Shown here piece after piece: positions 29,797 to 38,371 of a DNA stretch of 59,048 nt. The stretch lies in the IMG/VR virus record IMGVR_UViG_3300047550_004734, positions 1 to 59,048 of that record. The stretch is one strand, 5' to 3'. Position numbers and translations under genes: made by a program. The notes beneath the pieces are model-generated. The model saw nothing but the letters and a program-made list of their open reading frames with translations. It was not told where the DNA came from and searched no databases. Numbering within the stretch: position 1 is the first letter of the stretch; the number at the start of each line of letters is the position of its first letter. Source of the DNA: a virus.

Positions 29797-29825
29797 ATTA
29801 TAACACTTTCAAATATAGTTGACAA
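29797..29825 (-). promoter_or_regulatory. Sigma-70 type promoter for gp55
   Basis: On the minus strand TTGTCA (29825-29820), a 17-base spacer and TATAAT (29802-29797). Initiation near 29790 gives a leader of about 20 bases to gp55. Confidence 0.8.
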
Positions 29826-29847
29826 GGTATTTCAAACTCTGTATAAT
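29819..29847 (+). promoter_or_regulatory. Consensus sigma-70 promoter firing rightward, antisense to the operon
   Basis: On the plus strand a perfect TTGACA (29819-29824), a 17-base spacer and a perfect TATAAT (29842-29847). Its -35 overlaps that of the gp55 promoter. No plus-strand gene follows; the RNA would run antisense into the Sm-like gene and uvsW. Confidence 0.8.
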
Positions 29848-29873
29848 AACCTTTGTGAGGGTTGAAAGCAATA

Positions 29874-30266
29874 TTAGCTATTCTTATAAAGCTTTTCTAA
29901 TATTTCTTTAGCATCATTAACATTAGCAATATATCCCATTCTTCTATTAATTTTAGGTTGATTTGTCCTATCTCTACTAGAATGTCTAACAAATGATTGG
30001 TACATCATTATCATTTCAATATCAAAAGATTCTGATATTGTTAAAACATCATTAAAATTTATAATGAACATATCTTCAGTTGTAGTTTTTAACCATGGTT
30101 CTAATTTGTACCCAACTACATCCACTCTATTTTTAATTTGGGTAATTACAACCGGATTAGATATTATTAACATAGTTCTTTCTTCTTCCTCAGAAGCAGC
30201 AACTTTTGCAAATATCTCCTCTCCTGTTTTTAATTTAAGCGTTGCATAAAAATCTTCTTCTATCAT
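29874..30266 (-). CDS. Sm-like protein, third family member, downstream of uvsW
   Basis: A 130-residue protein. FYATLKLKTGEEIFAKVAAS is an Sm1-like strand-turn-strand with Gly-Glu. It is followed by ISNPVVITQIKNRVDVVGYK and LEPWLKTTTEDMFIINFNDV, then a Tyr-Gln-Ser helix and a basic tail (RHSSRDRTNQPKINRRMGYI). The order NP-V, LEPWL, strand, VLT parallels the two proteins upstream of gp43. It overlaps uvsW by four bases. A strong plus-strand promoter fires antisense into its 3' end. Function unknown. Confidence 0.85.
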   Translation of the reverse strand: MIEEDFYATLKLKTGEEIFAKVAASEEEERTMLIISNPVVITQIKNRVDVVGYKLEPWLKTTTEDMFIINFNDVLTISESFDIEMIMMYQSFVRHSSRDRTNQPKINRRMGYIANVNDAKEILEKLYKNS

Positions 30267-31729
30267 TTGTTCTTAAAAGGTACAGTTATAATTTCATAAT
30301 TGAAACTTTCTTCATTATAAATTTTTATTCTTTCGATTAAATGATTTAAAGTATAATTTTTTCTTGAGTTGTAAGTACAATCATCAGAAATATCGTAAAG
30401 TATTGCTTTTGTTTTATTTTTTCCTTTTCTTAAAACTCTTCCTATACTTTGTAGATTTCTAATTCTTGATTTACTTGGAGAAGCAAAAATTACATTATGT
30501 AGATTTTTAATATTAATTCCTGTACTGAAAGTTCCGTAAGAGGCAACAATTATAGCATTGTTTTCTCTTTCAGTAATTTCTCGTACTATTTCTCTTTCTT
30601 CAACATCAATTCCACCATGAATAAAAAATACTTTACGTTCATTTCGCTTAAGATTATTTATCTTTTCATATAAAACTGCACCATGAGTTTCAACTCTTGA
30701 ATATAGTACAAGAGTATTTCCTTTTAAATCTAATGATAAGTTTGTAATAAATTTATTTCGTTGTTCGTGATGAATTAAATATTGAATTTCGTCTTCATAA
30801 GTTTCAAATCTTTTAGGGGAATGTTTAAGAACAATGCAACGAATATCTAATTGCGAAATATGTCCTTGCTCCATTAATTCATAAGTTCTTGTAACTTTAT
30901 ATGATGGACCAAACAATCCTTCTAGAACCCATTTATGAGTTTGAGTTCCATCTAAAGTTCCTGTAAATCCATACCTATATTTTGCATGATGAAGTTTAGT
31001 CATAATTTCGACTAAAGATTTACTTTTAAATAAATGAGCTTCATCTCCAATAACTACACCATAATCCTCAAAGAATGAACGTTCTAATTTATAAATAGAC
31101 TGCCATGTAGTGATGGTAACTGCATGTTCATTTGTTTTTTCTCTGCCAGAATAGATTCTGTGACAATATGACTCAGCATCCCAACCATAATCTTGGAAAT
31201 CCTTGTACATCTGCTCTACAAGAGATGTCGTTGGAACAACTAAAAGAATTTTTTGCCCTTTGTCTACATAATATCTTACTAGAGAATAGATCATCAGCGA
31301 TTTGCCAGATGCAGTGGGGCTTATCAATAGTTTTCTATTATGCTTTAATGCATCATAAACTCCCTCTATTTGATATTGGCGAGGAGAGTGTGAGCAAATA
31401 GAAGTCATATAGTCTTTAACACCTTCATAAGATATACACTCATCTACTTCAAAAGGCAATCCATAGAATTTGTTTTCTTTAAACTCATAAGTATAATTAT
31501 GAAGAGTAAGTTTGTCTATGACTTTATCTAATAGACCAACGTATATTTCTCCAGTGTGAGTGCTTAGTAGTCGAATTTTTCCATCCCAGTGTTTGCTTCT
31601 ATACTGGGACATGAATTTTGCGGATTCTACTTCAAATGTAAAATATGGTTGAAGTTCATATAGAATATGAGATTCACAATGTAGTTTAATGAAAACCTCA
31701 TTCTTTTTTTCAATGATTACATCATTCAT
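30263..31729 (-). CDS. uvsW: UvsW recombination helicase
   Basis: A 488-residue SF2 helicase that in T4 unwinds R-loops and branched DNA and switches replication from origins to recombination. Motif I is LLISPTASGKSLMIYS (near residue 138), motif II VVIGDEAHLFK, motif III YGFTGTLDGT, and motif VI LQSIGRVLRKGKNKTKA. The N-terminal accessory domain is present and length matches T4 UvsW (503). AATAAATA lies 21 bases upstream, consistent with the late expression of uvsW in T4. Confidence 0.95.
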   Translation of the reverse strand: MNDVIIEKKNEVFIKLHCESHILYELQPYFTFEVESAKFMSQYRSKHWDGKIRLLSTHTGEIYVGLLDKVIDKLTLHNYTYEFKENKFYGLPFEVDECISYEGVKDYMTSICSHSPRQYQIEGVYDALKHNRKLLISPTASGKSLMIYSLVRYYVDKGQKILLVVPTTSLVEQMYKDFQDYGWDAESYCHRIYSGREKTNEHAVTITTWQSIYKLERSFFEDYGVVIGDEAHLFKSKSLVEIMTKLHHAKYRYGFTGTLDGTQTHKWVLEGLFGPSYKVTRTYELMEQGHISQLDIRCIVLKHSPKRFETYEDEIQYLIHHEQRNKFITNLSLDLKGNTLVLYSRVETHGAVLYEKINNLKRNERKVFFIHGGIDVEEREIVREITERENNAIIVASYGTFSTGINIKNLHNVIFASPSKSRIRNLQSIGRVLRKGKNKTKAILYDISDDCTYNSRKNYTLNHLIERIKIYNEESFNYEIITVPFKNK

Positions 31730-31749
31730 AACATTATAATTGCTATGAA

Positions 31750-31757
31750 TATTTATT
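31750..31757 (-). promoter_or_regulatory. Late-type promoter element AATAAATA before uvsW
   Basis: AATAAATA on the minus strand, 21 bases before the uvsW start, touching the uvsY stop. Confidence 0.55.
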
Positions 31758-32194
31758 TACCCTAATCCTGACTGAAAACGAATAAACTCAACCGCATTTT
31801 TAATTTGATATGTTCTATTTGCAATCATTTTTAAAATACTATCAAGATAATTTAGCATAGTGTCATAATATTCTACCTTCAAAGATGATTGTGATAGTTG
31901 AACATCAGAATCAAGATATCCTTGTAAAGTTTCTTTATCTCTAATTTTTTTAGGAAAGGGATTTTCTAAATAAACGTCCGGATCTGCTTTTCCAGTAAAA
32001 TACTCATATTTTTCTTGTCTTATTTTTTTCTTTTGTTGCTCCGCTTTCTTTTTTAATAAAATAATTGTATTATATAAATCAAAATATTTTGCATGTAATA
32101 CTGAAATATTTAAAGATTCTACGTGAAGATTATCCATATCCATCTTAGAATCATTTTCCCACATTTTTTGTATGCTATCTAAATCAATACCCAT
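31757..32194 (-). CDS. uvsY: UvsY recombination mediator
   Basis: A 145-residue protein from Met 32194 (MGIDLDSIQKMWENDSKMDM), the start that best aligns with T4 UvsY (137). It is almost all helix: HAKYFDLYNTIILLKKKAEQ, then EKYEYFTGKADPDVYLENPF, equivalent to T4 LDYYSGRGDGDEF, and NRTYQIKNAVEFIRFQSG at the end. UvsY loads UvsX onto gp32-covered single strands. It overlaps gp3 by 11 bases, and uvsW follows, the order seen in other T4-like cyanophages. Confidence 0.88.
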   Translation of the reverse strand: MGIDLDSIQKMWENDSKMDMDNLHVESLNISVLHAKYFDLYNTIILLKKKAEQQKKKIRQEKYEYFTGKADPDVYLENPFPKKIRDKETLQGYLDSDVQLSQSSLKVEYYDTMLNYLDSILKMIANRTYQIKNAVEFIRFQSGLG

Positions 32195-32741
32195 ATAACG
32201 GTTTTCCCGACAAGTCAACAATATCGTAAATAGTATACTTGAAATTCACTTCTGCTGTAAAGTATTGAATGTCAGTATCTGTAGCATCAAATGTTAAAGT
32301 TGTTAATGTATATGGAAATAAATTTTTAAAAACTACTTGAAAATTTGGTATTTGACTACTTGTTAAAACTTGTAATGTTCCATCTGAGTATATATTTTGT
32401 GCTGTTCTCCCATAATACCTTTGCAATGTACCTTGCTCCTCTAATTTTGCAAATTGAGACAACTCTTCAGGAAATCCTAGTCCTCTAATCCAATTTTGAA
32501 TTGCCATATAGTTTTCTAAGTTTTCGTCAACTAAAAATCTTATATTCAAATCACCAAATTCAATGACATCACCTGTAGTTGGTATCATTTTTAAATATGA
32601 TGGCTGAACTGCAACACCTAAGTTTAAATCTGGAATATTTGCTCGATTGCAAAAAAAAGCAACTTTAGGTTCTCTTGCTAAGGTAAATTTAAATCCAGTT
32701 GGCTCTAGAAAATTTCTATTTTCTATTTGTCCTTTAGTCAT
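32184..32741 (-). CDS. 3: Tail completion/tube-fold protein, probably gp3
   Basis: A 185-residue protein beginning MTKGQIENRNFLEPTGFKFT. It shows a tail-tube-like beta fold (IPTTGDVIEFGDLNIRFLVD, IPNFQVVFKNLFPYTLTTL) and ends FKYTIYDIVDLSGKPLYGY. Position directly after gp23 and before uvsY is that of gp3, the tail terminator/sheath stabiliser, in S-PM2-like cyanophages. It is related in fold to gp19 at 40595-41161, so a second tube protein is the alternative. A terminator and a CTAAATA late element precede it. Confidence 0.8.
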   Translation of the reverse strand: MTKGQIENRNFLEPTGFKFTLAREPKVAFFCNRANIPDLNLGVAVQPSYLKMIPTTGDVIEFGDLNIRFLVDENLENYMAIQNWIRGLGFPEELSQFAKLEEQGTLQRYYGRTAQNIYSDGTLQVLTSSQIPNFQVVFKNLFPYTLTTLTFDATDTDIQYFTAEVNFKYTIYDIVDLSGKPLYGY

Positions 32742-32752
32742 ATCTTTTTTAA

Positions 32753-32760
32753 GTATTTAG
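32753..32760 (-). promoter_or_regulatory. Late-type promoter element CTAAATAC before gp3
   Basis: CTAAATA followed by C on the minus strand, 12 bases upstream of the gp3 start, immediately after the T-run of the gp23 terminator. It is an imperfect match and rather close to the start. Confidence 0.4.
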
Positions 32761-32762
32761 AT

Positions 32763-32785
32763 AAAAAAAGGGTCCCGAAGGACCC
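32763..32785 (-). terminator. Terminator after the major capsid gene, UUCG loop
   Basis: On the minus strand GGGTCC-TTCG-GGACCC followed by seven T's, 24 bases after the gp23 stop. Confidence 0.93.
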
Positions 32786-32808
32786 TCAGAAACTTTATGA
32801 GTAATGAC

Positions 32809-34242
32809 TCACATGAGGTTCTTAACAGCAACTCTTCTGTAGTAGCGGTTCTTGTTGACTTCGAGACGACCAAGAGCAGTAGCAGCGCCTGATTCGACAC
32901 TACCTTCAGCAAATGGGTTAGCAACGATTCCATAACGAGTCTTGAATCCAATCTTAGGCTGGAAGCTGTTCTCACCAACGGCACGTACCATTTGGAGAGG
33001 AACATAAGGACAATAGAAGAGTCCAGCGTCATAAGGGGAAGAACCCTTATAACCAACAACATAATACTGGTTTCCAGGAGAAGCATTACCTGTAGTCAGG
33101 TTAGATGCATAAGGATCAATATATACGCGGAATTTGCCCATCAGAGTACCAGCAAAAGTATTGCCAGTATCATCGACTGTGAGGTTAGCGTTAAGGGCAG
33201 GAGTGTAGTCAAGAACACCGGCCATGGTCAGTGCTGAAGCAACGTCAGCAGAGCACATGATGATGTTGCCCTTTCCTCTACGAGTTCTCTGAGCAATAGC
33301 GTTAGCGTCGCGTTCGATTTGGAACAGAAGACCCTTGAACTTCTCAACAGACCAACGACCATTAGAGTCGATGTCGAGATCGAAGATACCGGGAGTTGCA
33401 ACGTTTTGTACAGCACCTTGTTCAGCAACCTTGTAGATGGTTCTGATAACTTCGCGGTTGATCTCAGCAAGAATCTCAGTTGAAAGAATGTTTGCGAGTT
33501 CCGCTTCAGCATTCAGACCATGAATTGCCTTCAGGTCCTGGGCAAGCTCAAGGCTGTACTCTGCTTTCAGAGCGCGTGACTTTGCAGTAACAGTGACTTT
33601 CTCAATTGAGAATGCCATCTGATTGAATTCACTTCCACCATATCCAAGATTTTCTGACTCATGGGTGTACATACCCTGACCTACATTGTAGGTTCCTGTA
33701 CCGGGAGTTGGGTTTAGAACAGATGGATTTGCTCCACTCTGAGCAGTAGTACCCATACCAGAAGCTGCATTAGTAAACGCAGTGTGTCCAAATCCTGCAT
33801 TCTGTCCAGAGAAAGCAGTATCTACTTCATCGAAGAAGGTTTCTTTGCCATTCTGATCAGTATAACGAGAACGCATTGCAAAGATAAGTCCTGTAGGACC
33901 ACTCATTGGTTGAACGCCAGCGAGGTCATAAGCGACCAAGTTAGGCATTGAACGACGAATGAGGGAAATCAGGACAGGATCAAAACCAGCAGTAGGACCA
34001 CCTGCAGCAGCTCCGCCACTAAAACCAGCTGCGCTTGAAGTTGAATTGGTCCAATTAGTTGGTGATTCCATCAGGTTGCCAATGCCACCTGAATTAAATG
34101 CTGATTCTTCTCTTAAAAATTTTTCTTGGTTTTCGAGCAGGACAGCGGTTACAGCTCTACGATGAGAATCTCTGATAGGATCAAGACCCTGATAGTCTAA
34201 AAGAGGTGCCCACTTTTCCTGCAGATGTTCTGAATGAAACAT
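32809..34242 (-). CDS. 23: Major capsid protein, gp23-like
   Basis: A 477-residue HK97-fold capsid protein. N-terminal delta domain MFHSEHLQEKWAPLLDYQGL; a Gly/Ala-rich linker (AAGFSGGAAAGGPTAGFDPV); then LVAYDLAGVQPMSGPTGLIF, which is highly typical of T4-like major capsid proteins, and the C-terminal FKTRYGIVANPFAEGSVE. It is smaller than T4 gp23 (521), as usual in cyanophages. In T4 the N-terminus is removed by gp21 during maturation; candidate L-x-E sites exist here (FLREES) but the true site is not certain. AAAGG precedes the ATG. It follows gp22 and has its own terminator. Confidence 0.97.
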   Translation of the reverse strand: MFHSEHLQEKWAPLLDYQGLDPIRDSHRRAVTAVLLENQEKFLREESAFNSGGIGNLMESPTNWTNSTSSAAGFSGGAAAGGPTAGFDPVLISLIRRSMPNLVAYDLAGVQPMSGPTGLIFAMRSRYTDQNGKETFFDEVDTAFSGQNAGFGHTAFTNAASGMGTTAQSGANPSVLNPTPGTGTYNVGQGMYTHESENLGYGGSEFNQMAFSIEKVTVTAKSRALKAEYSLELAQDLKAIHGLNAEAELANILSTEILAEINREVIRTIYKVAEQGAVQNVATPGIFDLDIDSNGRWSVEKFKGLLFQIERDANAIAQRTRRGKGNIIMCSADVASALTMAGVLDYTPALNANLTVDDTGNTFAGTLMGKFRVYIDPYASNLTTGNASPGNQYYVVGYKGSSPYDAGLFYCPYVPLQMVRAVGENSFQPKIGFKTRYGIVANPFAEGSVESGAATALGRLEVNKNRYYRRVAVKNLM

Positions 34243-34303
34243 TTGCTTTTTACCTTTTACTAAGTGTTTGTTTTTTGTTTTGTTTGAATTATGTTAAATT
34301 CAA

Positions 34304-35488
34304 TTATTTGCTGAATGCTGAAAGAGTTTTCAGATATGCAGCCATTGAATCTGAATAAGTTTCAGGAGCAACATCTACACCTTCTGAAAGGGTTTCAGTT
34401 TTAGCTGATGGAGAAACTACTCTTGATGGGAAATATGATTCCCTCAAAGTCTCCAGTTTTTCACGATATTCTTCTTCACTTTCAAACTCAACACTTTCGG
34501 CAAGTGAAGCGAGCTTATCTTTCTGTGTGTCTGCAAGACCATCAGAAACTTGTTCAAAGATTCCATCAGCAACCGACTCTGCGAGACGCTTGTTGAGTGA
34601 AACATTCTTCTCAATTTGCTCGTTGAGTTTTGTCTCCATTTCATCAAGTTTTTCTACCATACTCTCAAGCACATCATATTTATCTTCAGGGATTGATACA
34701 TAATGTTCTTCAAAAAGACCTCTCATTCCTGTGAGGAATGATTCAGTCATTTCGGTCTTAAGACCTTGTTCAACTGCTAGTGCATTTTCTTGAATCCACT
34801 CGTCAGCAACATACTCAAGATATGCATCTACACGCTCTGCAAGTTCAGTTTTAATTTCTTCAACTTCTTCTGCAAGTGCTTGTGCATATTGCTCTTCTAA
34901 AGATTCTTTAATTTCAAAAACTTTAGAGCGAAGAGCAGCTTCAAAAATTGTTCTAGCTTTTTCTTGGAATTCCTCGGAAAGTTCTTCTCCCTCAAGGAGA
35001 GCATTTACATCTTCCTCAATATCAAAGTACTCTTTTACATCTTTTTTGTCATCTTCATCATCTTCATCATCTTCATCATCTTCTTCGTCTTCGTCTTCGT
35101 CTTCTTCATCTTCTTTTTTTGAAGCTTCTACTAAATCTTCATCTTCTTCAATTTCTTCTTCGCTTTCTTCTTCAATCAAATCTTCATCATCGAGTTCCTC
35201 TTCTTCTTTACGAAGACTTTTCATTGAATCAGCACTTTTAGCACCCTTATTCACAACATCTTTAACTTGCTTAAGAGTTGCTCCAGGGGTTTTAAGTTTA
35301 GCTGAATCATCTGTTGATCGATAGTTTTCTGGGGTTGGTCCACCCAAATCTTCCCATCCACCACTCTGACCATCAGGAATTCCTGTAGTTAATTTTGGCA
35401 TCGCTTCCGCAGCTTTTGCATTAGCATTAACGGCGGTTTTGGATTGCTTTGTGCCTACTTCCATTTCTTGTAAATCTCCACGAGACAT
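34304..35488 (-). CDS. 22: Prohead scaffold core protein, gp22-like
   Basis: A 394-residue, very acidic, mostly helical protein located between gp21 and gp23, as expected for the scaffold. Residues 95-160 are an almost uninterrupted Glu/Asp tract encoded by GAT/GAA repeats. A long coiled coil (residues 170-330; VEEIKTELAERVDAYLEYV, VLESMVEKLDEMETKLNEQI) is followed by a C-terminal helix typical of scaffold-capsid contact (DSMAAYLKTLSAFSK). In T4, gp22 is degraded by gp21 to small peptides during maturation. A perfect late promoter lies 39 bases upstream. Confidence 0.93.
   Translation of the reverse strand: MSRGDLQEMEVGTKQSKTAVNANAKAAEAMPKLTTGIPDGQSGGWEDLGGPTPENYRSTDDSAKLKTPGATLKQVKDVVNKGAKSADSMKSLRKEEEELDDEDLIEEESEEEIEEDEDLVEASKKEDEEDEDEDEEDDEDDEDDEDDKKDVKEYFDIEEDVNALLEGEELSEEFQEKARTIFEAALRSKVFEIKESLEEQYAQALAEEVEEIKTELAERVDAYLEYVADEWIQENALAVEQGLKTEMTESFLTGMRGLFEEHYVSIPEDKYDVLESMVEKLDEMETKLNEQIEKNVSLNKRLAESVADGIFEQVSDGLADTQKDKLASLAESVEFESEEEYREKLETLRESYFPSRVVSPSAKTETLSEGVDVAPETYSDSMAAYLKTLSAFSK
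35046..35140. repeat. GAT/GAA trinucleotide tract in gp22
   Basis: A low-complexity run of CATCTT/CTTCGT-type units (plus strand) encoding alternating Asp and Glu. It creates a spurious poly-Ser frame on the other strand. Confidence 0.9.
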
Positions 35489-35526
35489 TTGAACTCTCCG
35501 TTTAACCTTTAGTTATAAACTATATT

Positions 35527-35534
35527 TATTTATA
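35527..35534 (-). promoter_or_regulatory. Late promoter TATAAATA for gp22-gp23
   Basis: A perfect TATAAATA on the minus strand, 39 bases before the gp22 start. I see no separate late promoter directly before gp23. Confidence 0.85.
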
Positions 35535-35544
35535 ATTTATTAAA

Positions 35545-36192
35545 TTACAATGAGTTTAAAAACTCATTAAATAGACTCAATTTATACTCTTCAAGTAGTT
35601 TTTGATCTACTAAAGTATTAATTCTTTTTTCAAACTTTGAAACTTTTTGTTCAAGAATACCATTATTCCAAACCCATTCTTTACCTTCCATAATTCCTTG
35701 AACAAATGCATCTGGTGCAGAAGGATCTGCGACAATATCTGCTGCAGTAGCAAGCATAAAATCTTCACCAACTTCTCTGTATCCCTTTTGATTTTCTCTT
35801 AGAGAACCAATTCCGCGAGAAGAAACGCCAAGAGTTACTCCATCTTTTAAAAGAGATTCTGCAATTTTCCCCATAGGAGTAGATAAAATTTGAGCTTTTC
35901 CCACAAAATTATTTCCTTCTTGATGAAGTTCAACAATTTTATGAGAAACTCTATCAAGATTTACTGTAGGACCATCTGGATGTCCAAGTTCACCGAGAGC
36001 ACGACCTTTATTTACATAATGTTCGGTATAACGCTTTACTTCTCTCTCCATAATAGAAAGAGGATAAAGTCTTCCATTTCTGTTTACACACTCGGCCTGT
36101 AAAAATGGACCTTTGATATAAAGAGTTTGCTTACCATTTACCTTTTCGGTAAGAACTTCAATTTTTTCTACTTCTTCTCTGATAAGTTTCAT
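35545..36192 (-). CDS. 21: Prohead maturation protease, gp21-like
   Basis: A 215-residue serine protease that cleaves scaffold, capsid and internal proteins at L/I-x-E sites. It shows LYIKGPFLQAECVNRNGRLY, then RALGELGHPDGPTVNLDRVS with the catalytic His, and DGVTLGVSSRGIGSLRENQ with the catalytic Ser in a Ser-Ser-Arg-Gly turn. The length matches T4 gp21 (212). The start ATG shares a base with the stop of the upstream structural gene (TAATG). Its presence is what makes the L/I-x-E motifs in neighbouring accessory proteins meaningful. Confidence 0.95.
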   Translation of the reverse strand: MKLIREEVEKIEVLTEKVNGKQTLYIKGPFLQAECVNRNGRLYPLSIMEREVKRYTEHYVNKGRALGELGHPDGPTVNLDRVSHKIVELHQEGNNFVGKAQILSTPMGKIAESLLKDGVTLGVSSRGIGSLRENQKGYREVGEDFMLATAADIVADPSAPDAFVQGIMEGKEWVWNNGILEQKVSKFEKRINTLVDQKLLEEYKLSLFNEFLNSL

Positions 36193-36743
36193 TATGCTTG
36201 TCCTGAGATTTGTACTTGTTGATAATAAAGAGTTCCTGATCCAACACCATATGCAGAAACTTTATTTGAAAGTGTAACTGAAGCATCTTGTGAAGAAAAT
36301 GCTGTTACAATTCCAGATGAATTATAACTTACAGTCATTCTGGTCTGATAATATCCATTTACACCAGCAGAAGTATCAACTGACAACACCTGTCTGTGTG
36401 CAAAATTATAATATGGTTGGTCACTTGTAGTTAATGTAACATAATCACCAACACCAAAAGGAACTTGTGTACCTTCAGGAACAGTTACAATAGTAGTTGT
36501 CCCTGTAGTAATACCAACAACTCTATTTGATGCTTTAGTTAATCCTAAAGTTACAGAATCTCCTGAAGAAACATAATAATCGGAAGTTGATGCTGAAGGA
36601 TTAACACCAATAGCAATATGCGCTGAACCACCAACTGCAACTACTCGCAAAACATTTGATTGAATGGAAAAAGCAGATGATGTAGATGCAGCACCTGCAG
36701 TAAAACTAAATGAGGAGCATACTCCAATTGGTCTATGAGCCAT
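36192..36743 (-). CDS. Virion structural protein, beta rich
   Basis: A 183-residue protein starting MAHRPIGVCSSFSFTAGAAS. It is Ser/Thr/Val/Gly rich with short strands (VVAVGGSAHIAIGVNPSAST, VGITTGTTTIVTVPEGTQVP, YGVGSGTLYYQQVQISGQA), as expected for a capsid decoration or tail fibre-type beta protein. It lies between the VrlC-like gene and gp21, inside the head operon. No enzymatic motif is visible. An AATAAATA late element lies 24 bases upstream. The place in the virion cannot be told from sequence. Confidence 0.82.
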   Translation of the reverse strand: MAHRPIGVCSSFSFTAGAASTSSAFSIQSNVLRVVAVGGSAHIAIGVNPSASTSDYYVSSGDSVTLGLTKASNRVVGITTGTTTIVTVPEGTQVPFGVGDYVTLTTSDQPYYNFAHRQVLSVDTSAGVNGYYQTRMTVSYNSSGIVTAFSSQDASVTLSNKVSAYGVGSGTLYYQQVQISGQA

Positions 36744-36766
36744 TATTTTAAAAATACACTTTTAGT

Positions 36767-36774
36767 TATTTATT
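36767..36774 (-). promoter_or_regulatory. Late-type promoter element AATAAATA
   Basis: AATAAATA on the minus strand, 24 bases upstream of the 183-residue structural gene. Confidence 0.55.
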
Positions 36775-36790
36775 ATTTAATTAAATTTAA

Positions 36791-38368
36791 TTAATCAACT
36801 TCCCAAATAAGAGAGCTGTATGTTGAATTAACCTGAGCAGATTTTATTGCCAAGGAAATATTACTTCCAGGAGAAATTACAATTCTATAATCTGACAAAT
36901 CAATATTCAATGTTCCACTACTAGGTATTGCATAAGATAGAATTGGTGTATTTGTAGTTTCACTTATAGTTCCATCTTCTTTACAAATTAATGCAATTGA
37001 ATTTCCTCCAGGTTGAGTATTAAAAATATGAGAACCTGTTACTAAAGGAGAGTCCAAAAATACTAAAATTTCAGCAGGAGCGTTTCCACTATTAAATGTT
37101 CCAGTCAACCCTCTCATAATTATTTCTCTTGAATTGATCACTCCATTATTTGTAGTTGGATTTTGAATAGTAATCAAATGATTTACTACGTTCGCTGTTA
37201 ATCCAGCAGTGCTTCTTGATGTAGAACTCGGATATGTATTTTGAACAATTTTTCCTTCAACTCCCATCATTAATGATGCCCCATAAACTGAAGCAGTCGA
37301 AGCAATACCAACACCACCTAAATTTGCTGCAACATATCCAATTTTAAATGATGGATTATCGACCCAAGGAATAGTATGTTTGTTACTATAATGACTATGG
37401 TGAAAGAAAATCATATCCCCATTTAATGGATTTTCTATCGCATATCTTTGCTCACCAGCACCTAACCAACGATAATTAATTTGAAATACATTTAATTTTG
37501 ATGTATCTAAAGTAACTCCGGATGGATTTGCTGTGCCACCAACACCAGTTAAATTATCAAGATTCCAATCTTCCTGATATGTCCATTCCTCTGTGGCATT
37601 GACTCCTGTTTGAATTGTTGTAAATGTTCCTACTGCTCCCGTCGTTCCTGGAATAAATTGAAAATTTCCTGTTTGAGGTCCAACTGAATTTGCTAAAAAT
37701 ATAATGGTATTATCTCTTTGGTCTGGAATATGAGTTACGTATGAAGTGCTAAATCCCAGTTTTGCTGCTGTTGCTGATGTAACTCCAGAATTATTTACAA
37801 GAGATATACTATATGGAGTTCCATTTAAAATGACTGTTGAAATTCCAGAAGAACTTGCTGCAGTGGTAATTGTAAGTTTTCTGATTTCTGCCTTTGTTCC
37901 ATATTGACGAAGAATACCAAATCTTCCATTAGTATTAAATCCAACTTGTAGTGCCGATTCTTGACTAAAAAATCCTGCTCTTAGAGTTACACCTGTGGTA
38001 GGGTTGGAGAAAGCTGCAGTAAATCTAGCAACTCCTCCTTGCCCTGGTCTATATCTTAAAAATCTTTTTGAACGAACTACACCATATCCATATGCACTTG
38101 TTCCAGTTTCTGCAACGAACAAACTATTTCTTGTTGTTCCTATTCCACTCGTAAAAGAATACGTTTGAAAACTGTTTGTGGGAAGTCCGTAGATTGGATC
38201 TAATTGAACTACAGGAGTAATTTCAGAAACTGCATATTCACCGAAAGCACCTCTGCCAGTAGCACCTTCATTTATAATATTACCGTACTGATCAGCACGA
38301 ATATAAACTTCGTGGAGAGTTCTTTCTTGATTTAAGTAATCTTGTTGATTTTTATTCCACTGCGCCAT
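36791..38368 (-). CDS. VrlC-like structural protein
   Basis: A 525-residue protein beginning MAQWNKNQQDYLNQERTLHE, then VYIRADQYGNIINEGATGRG and RSKRFLRYRPGQGGVARFTA. The rest is beta rich (FSNPTTGVTLRAGFFSQESA, ENPLNGDMIFFHHSHYSNKH) and resembles a receptor-binding or surface protein more than an enzyme. The location between gp20 and gp21 matches the protein called VrlC in cyanophages such as S-PM2. Its role in the particle is not established. It lies three bases after the small MKSF-tagged gene, so the two are coupled. Confidence 0.78.
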   Translation of the reverse strand: MAQWNKNQQDYLNQERTLHEVYIRADQYGNIINEGATGRGAFGEYAVSEITPVVQLDPIYGLPTNSFQTYSFTSGIGTTRNSLFVAETGTSAYGYGVVRSKRFLRYRPGQGGVARFTAAFSNPTTGVTLRAGFFSQESALQVGFNTNGRFGILRQYGTKAEIRKLTITTAASSSGISTVILNGTPYSISLVNNSGVTSATAAKLGFSTSYVTHIPDQRDNTIIFLANSVGPQTGNFQFIPGTTGAVGTFTTIQTGVNATEEWTYQEDWNLDNLTGVGGTANPSGVTLDTSKLNVFQINYRWLGAGEQRYAIENPLNGDMIFFHHSHYSNKHTIPWVDNPSFKIGYVAANLGGVGIASTASVYGASLMMGVEGKIVQNTYPSSTSRSTAGLTANVVNHLITIQNPTTNNGVINSREIIMRGLTGTFNSGNAPAEILVFLDSPLVTGSHIFNTQPGGNSIALICKEDGTISETTNTPILSYAIPSSGTLNIDLSDYRIVISPGSNISLAIKSAQVNSTYSSLIWEVD

Positions 38369-38371
38369 AAA

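Noticed and set aside
35046-35324. Plus-strand ORF that is largely poly-serine
   Set aside because: It is the opposite-strand shadow of the Asp/Glu tract in gp22; no promoter or ribosome-binding site precedes it.
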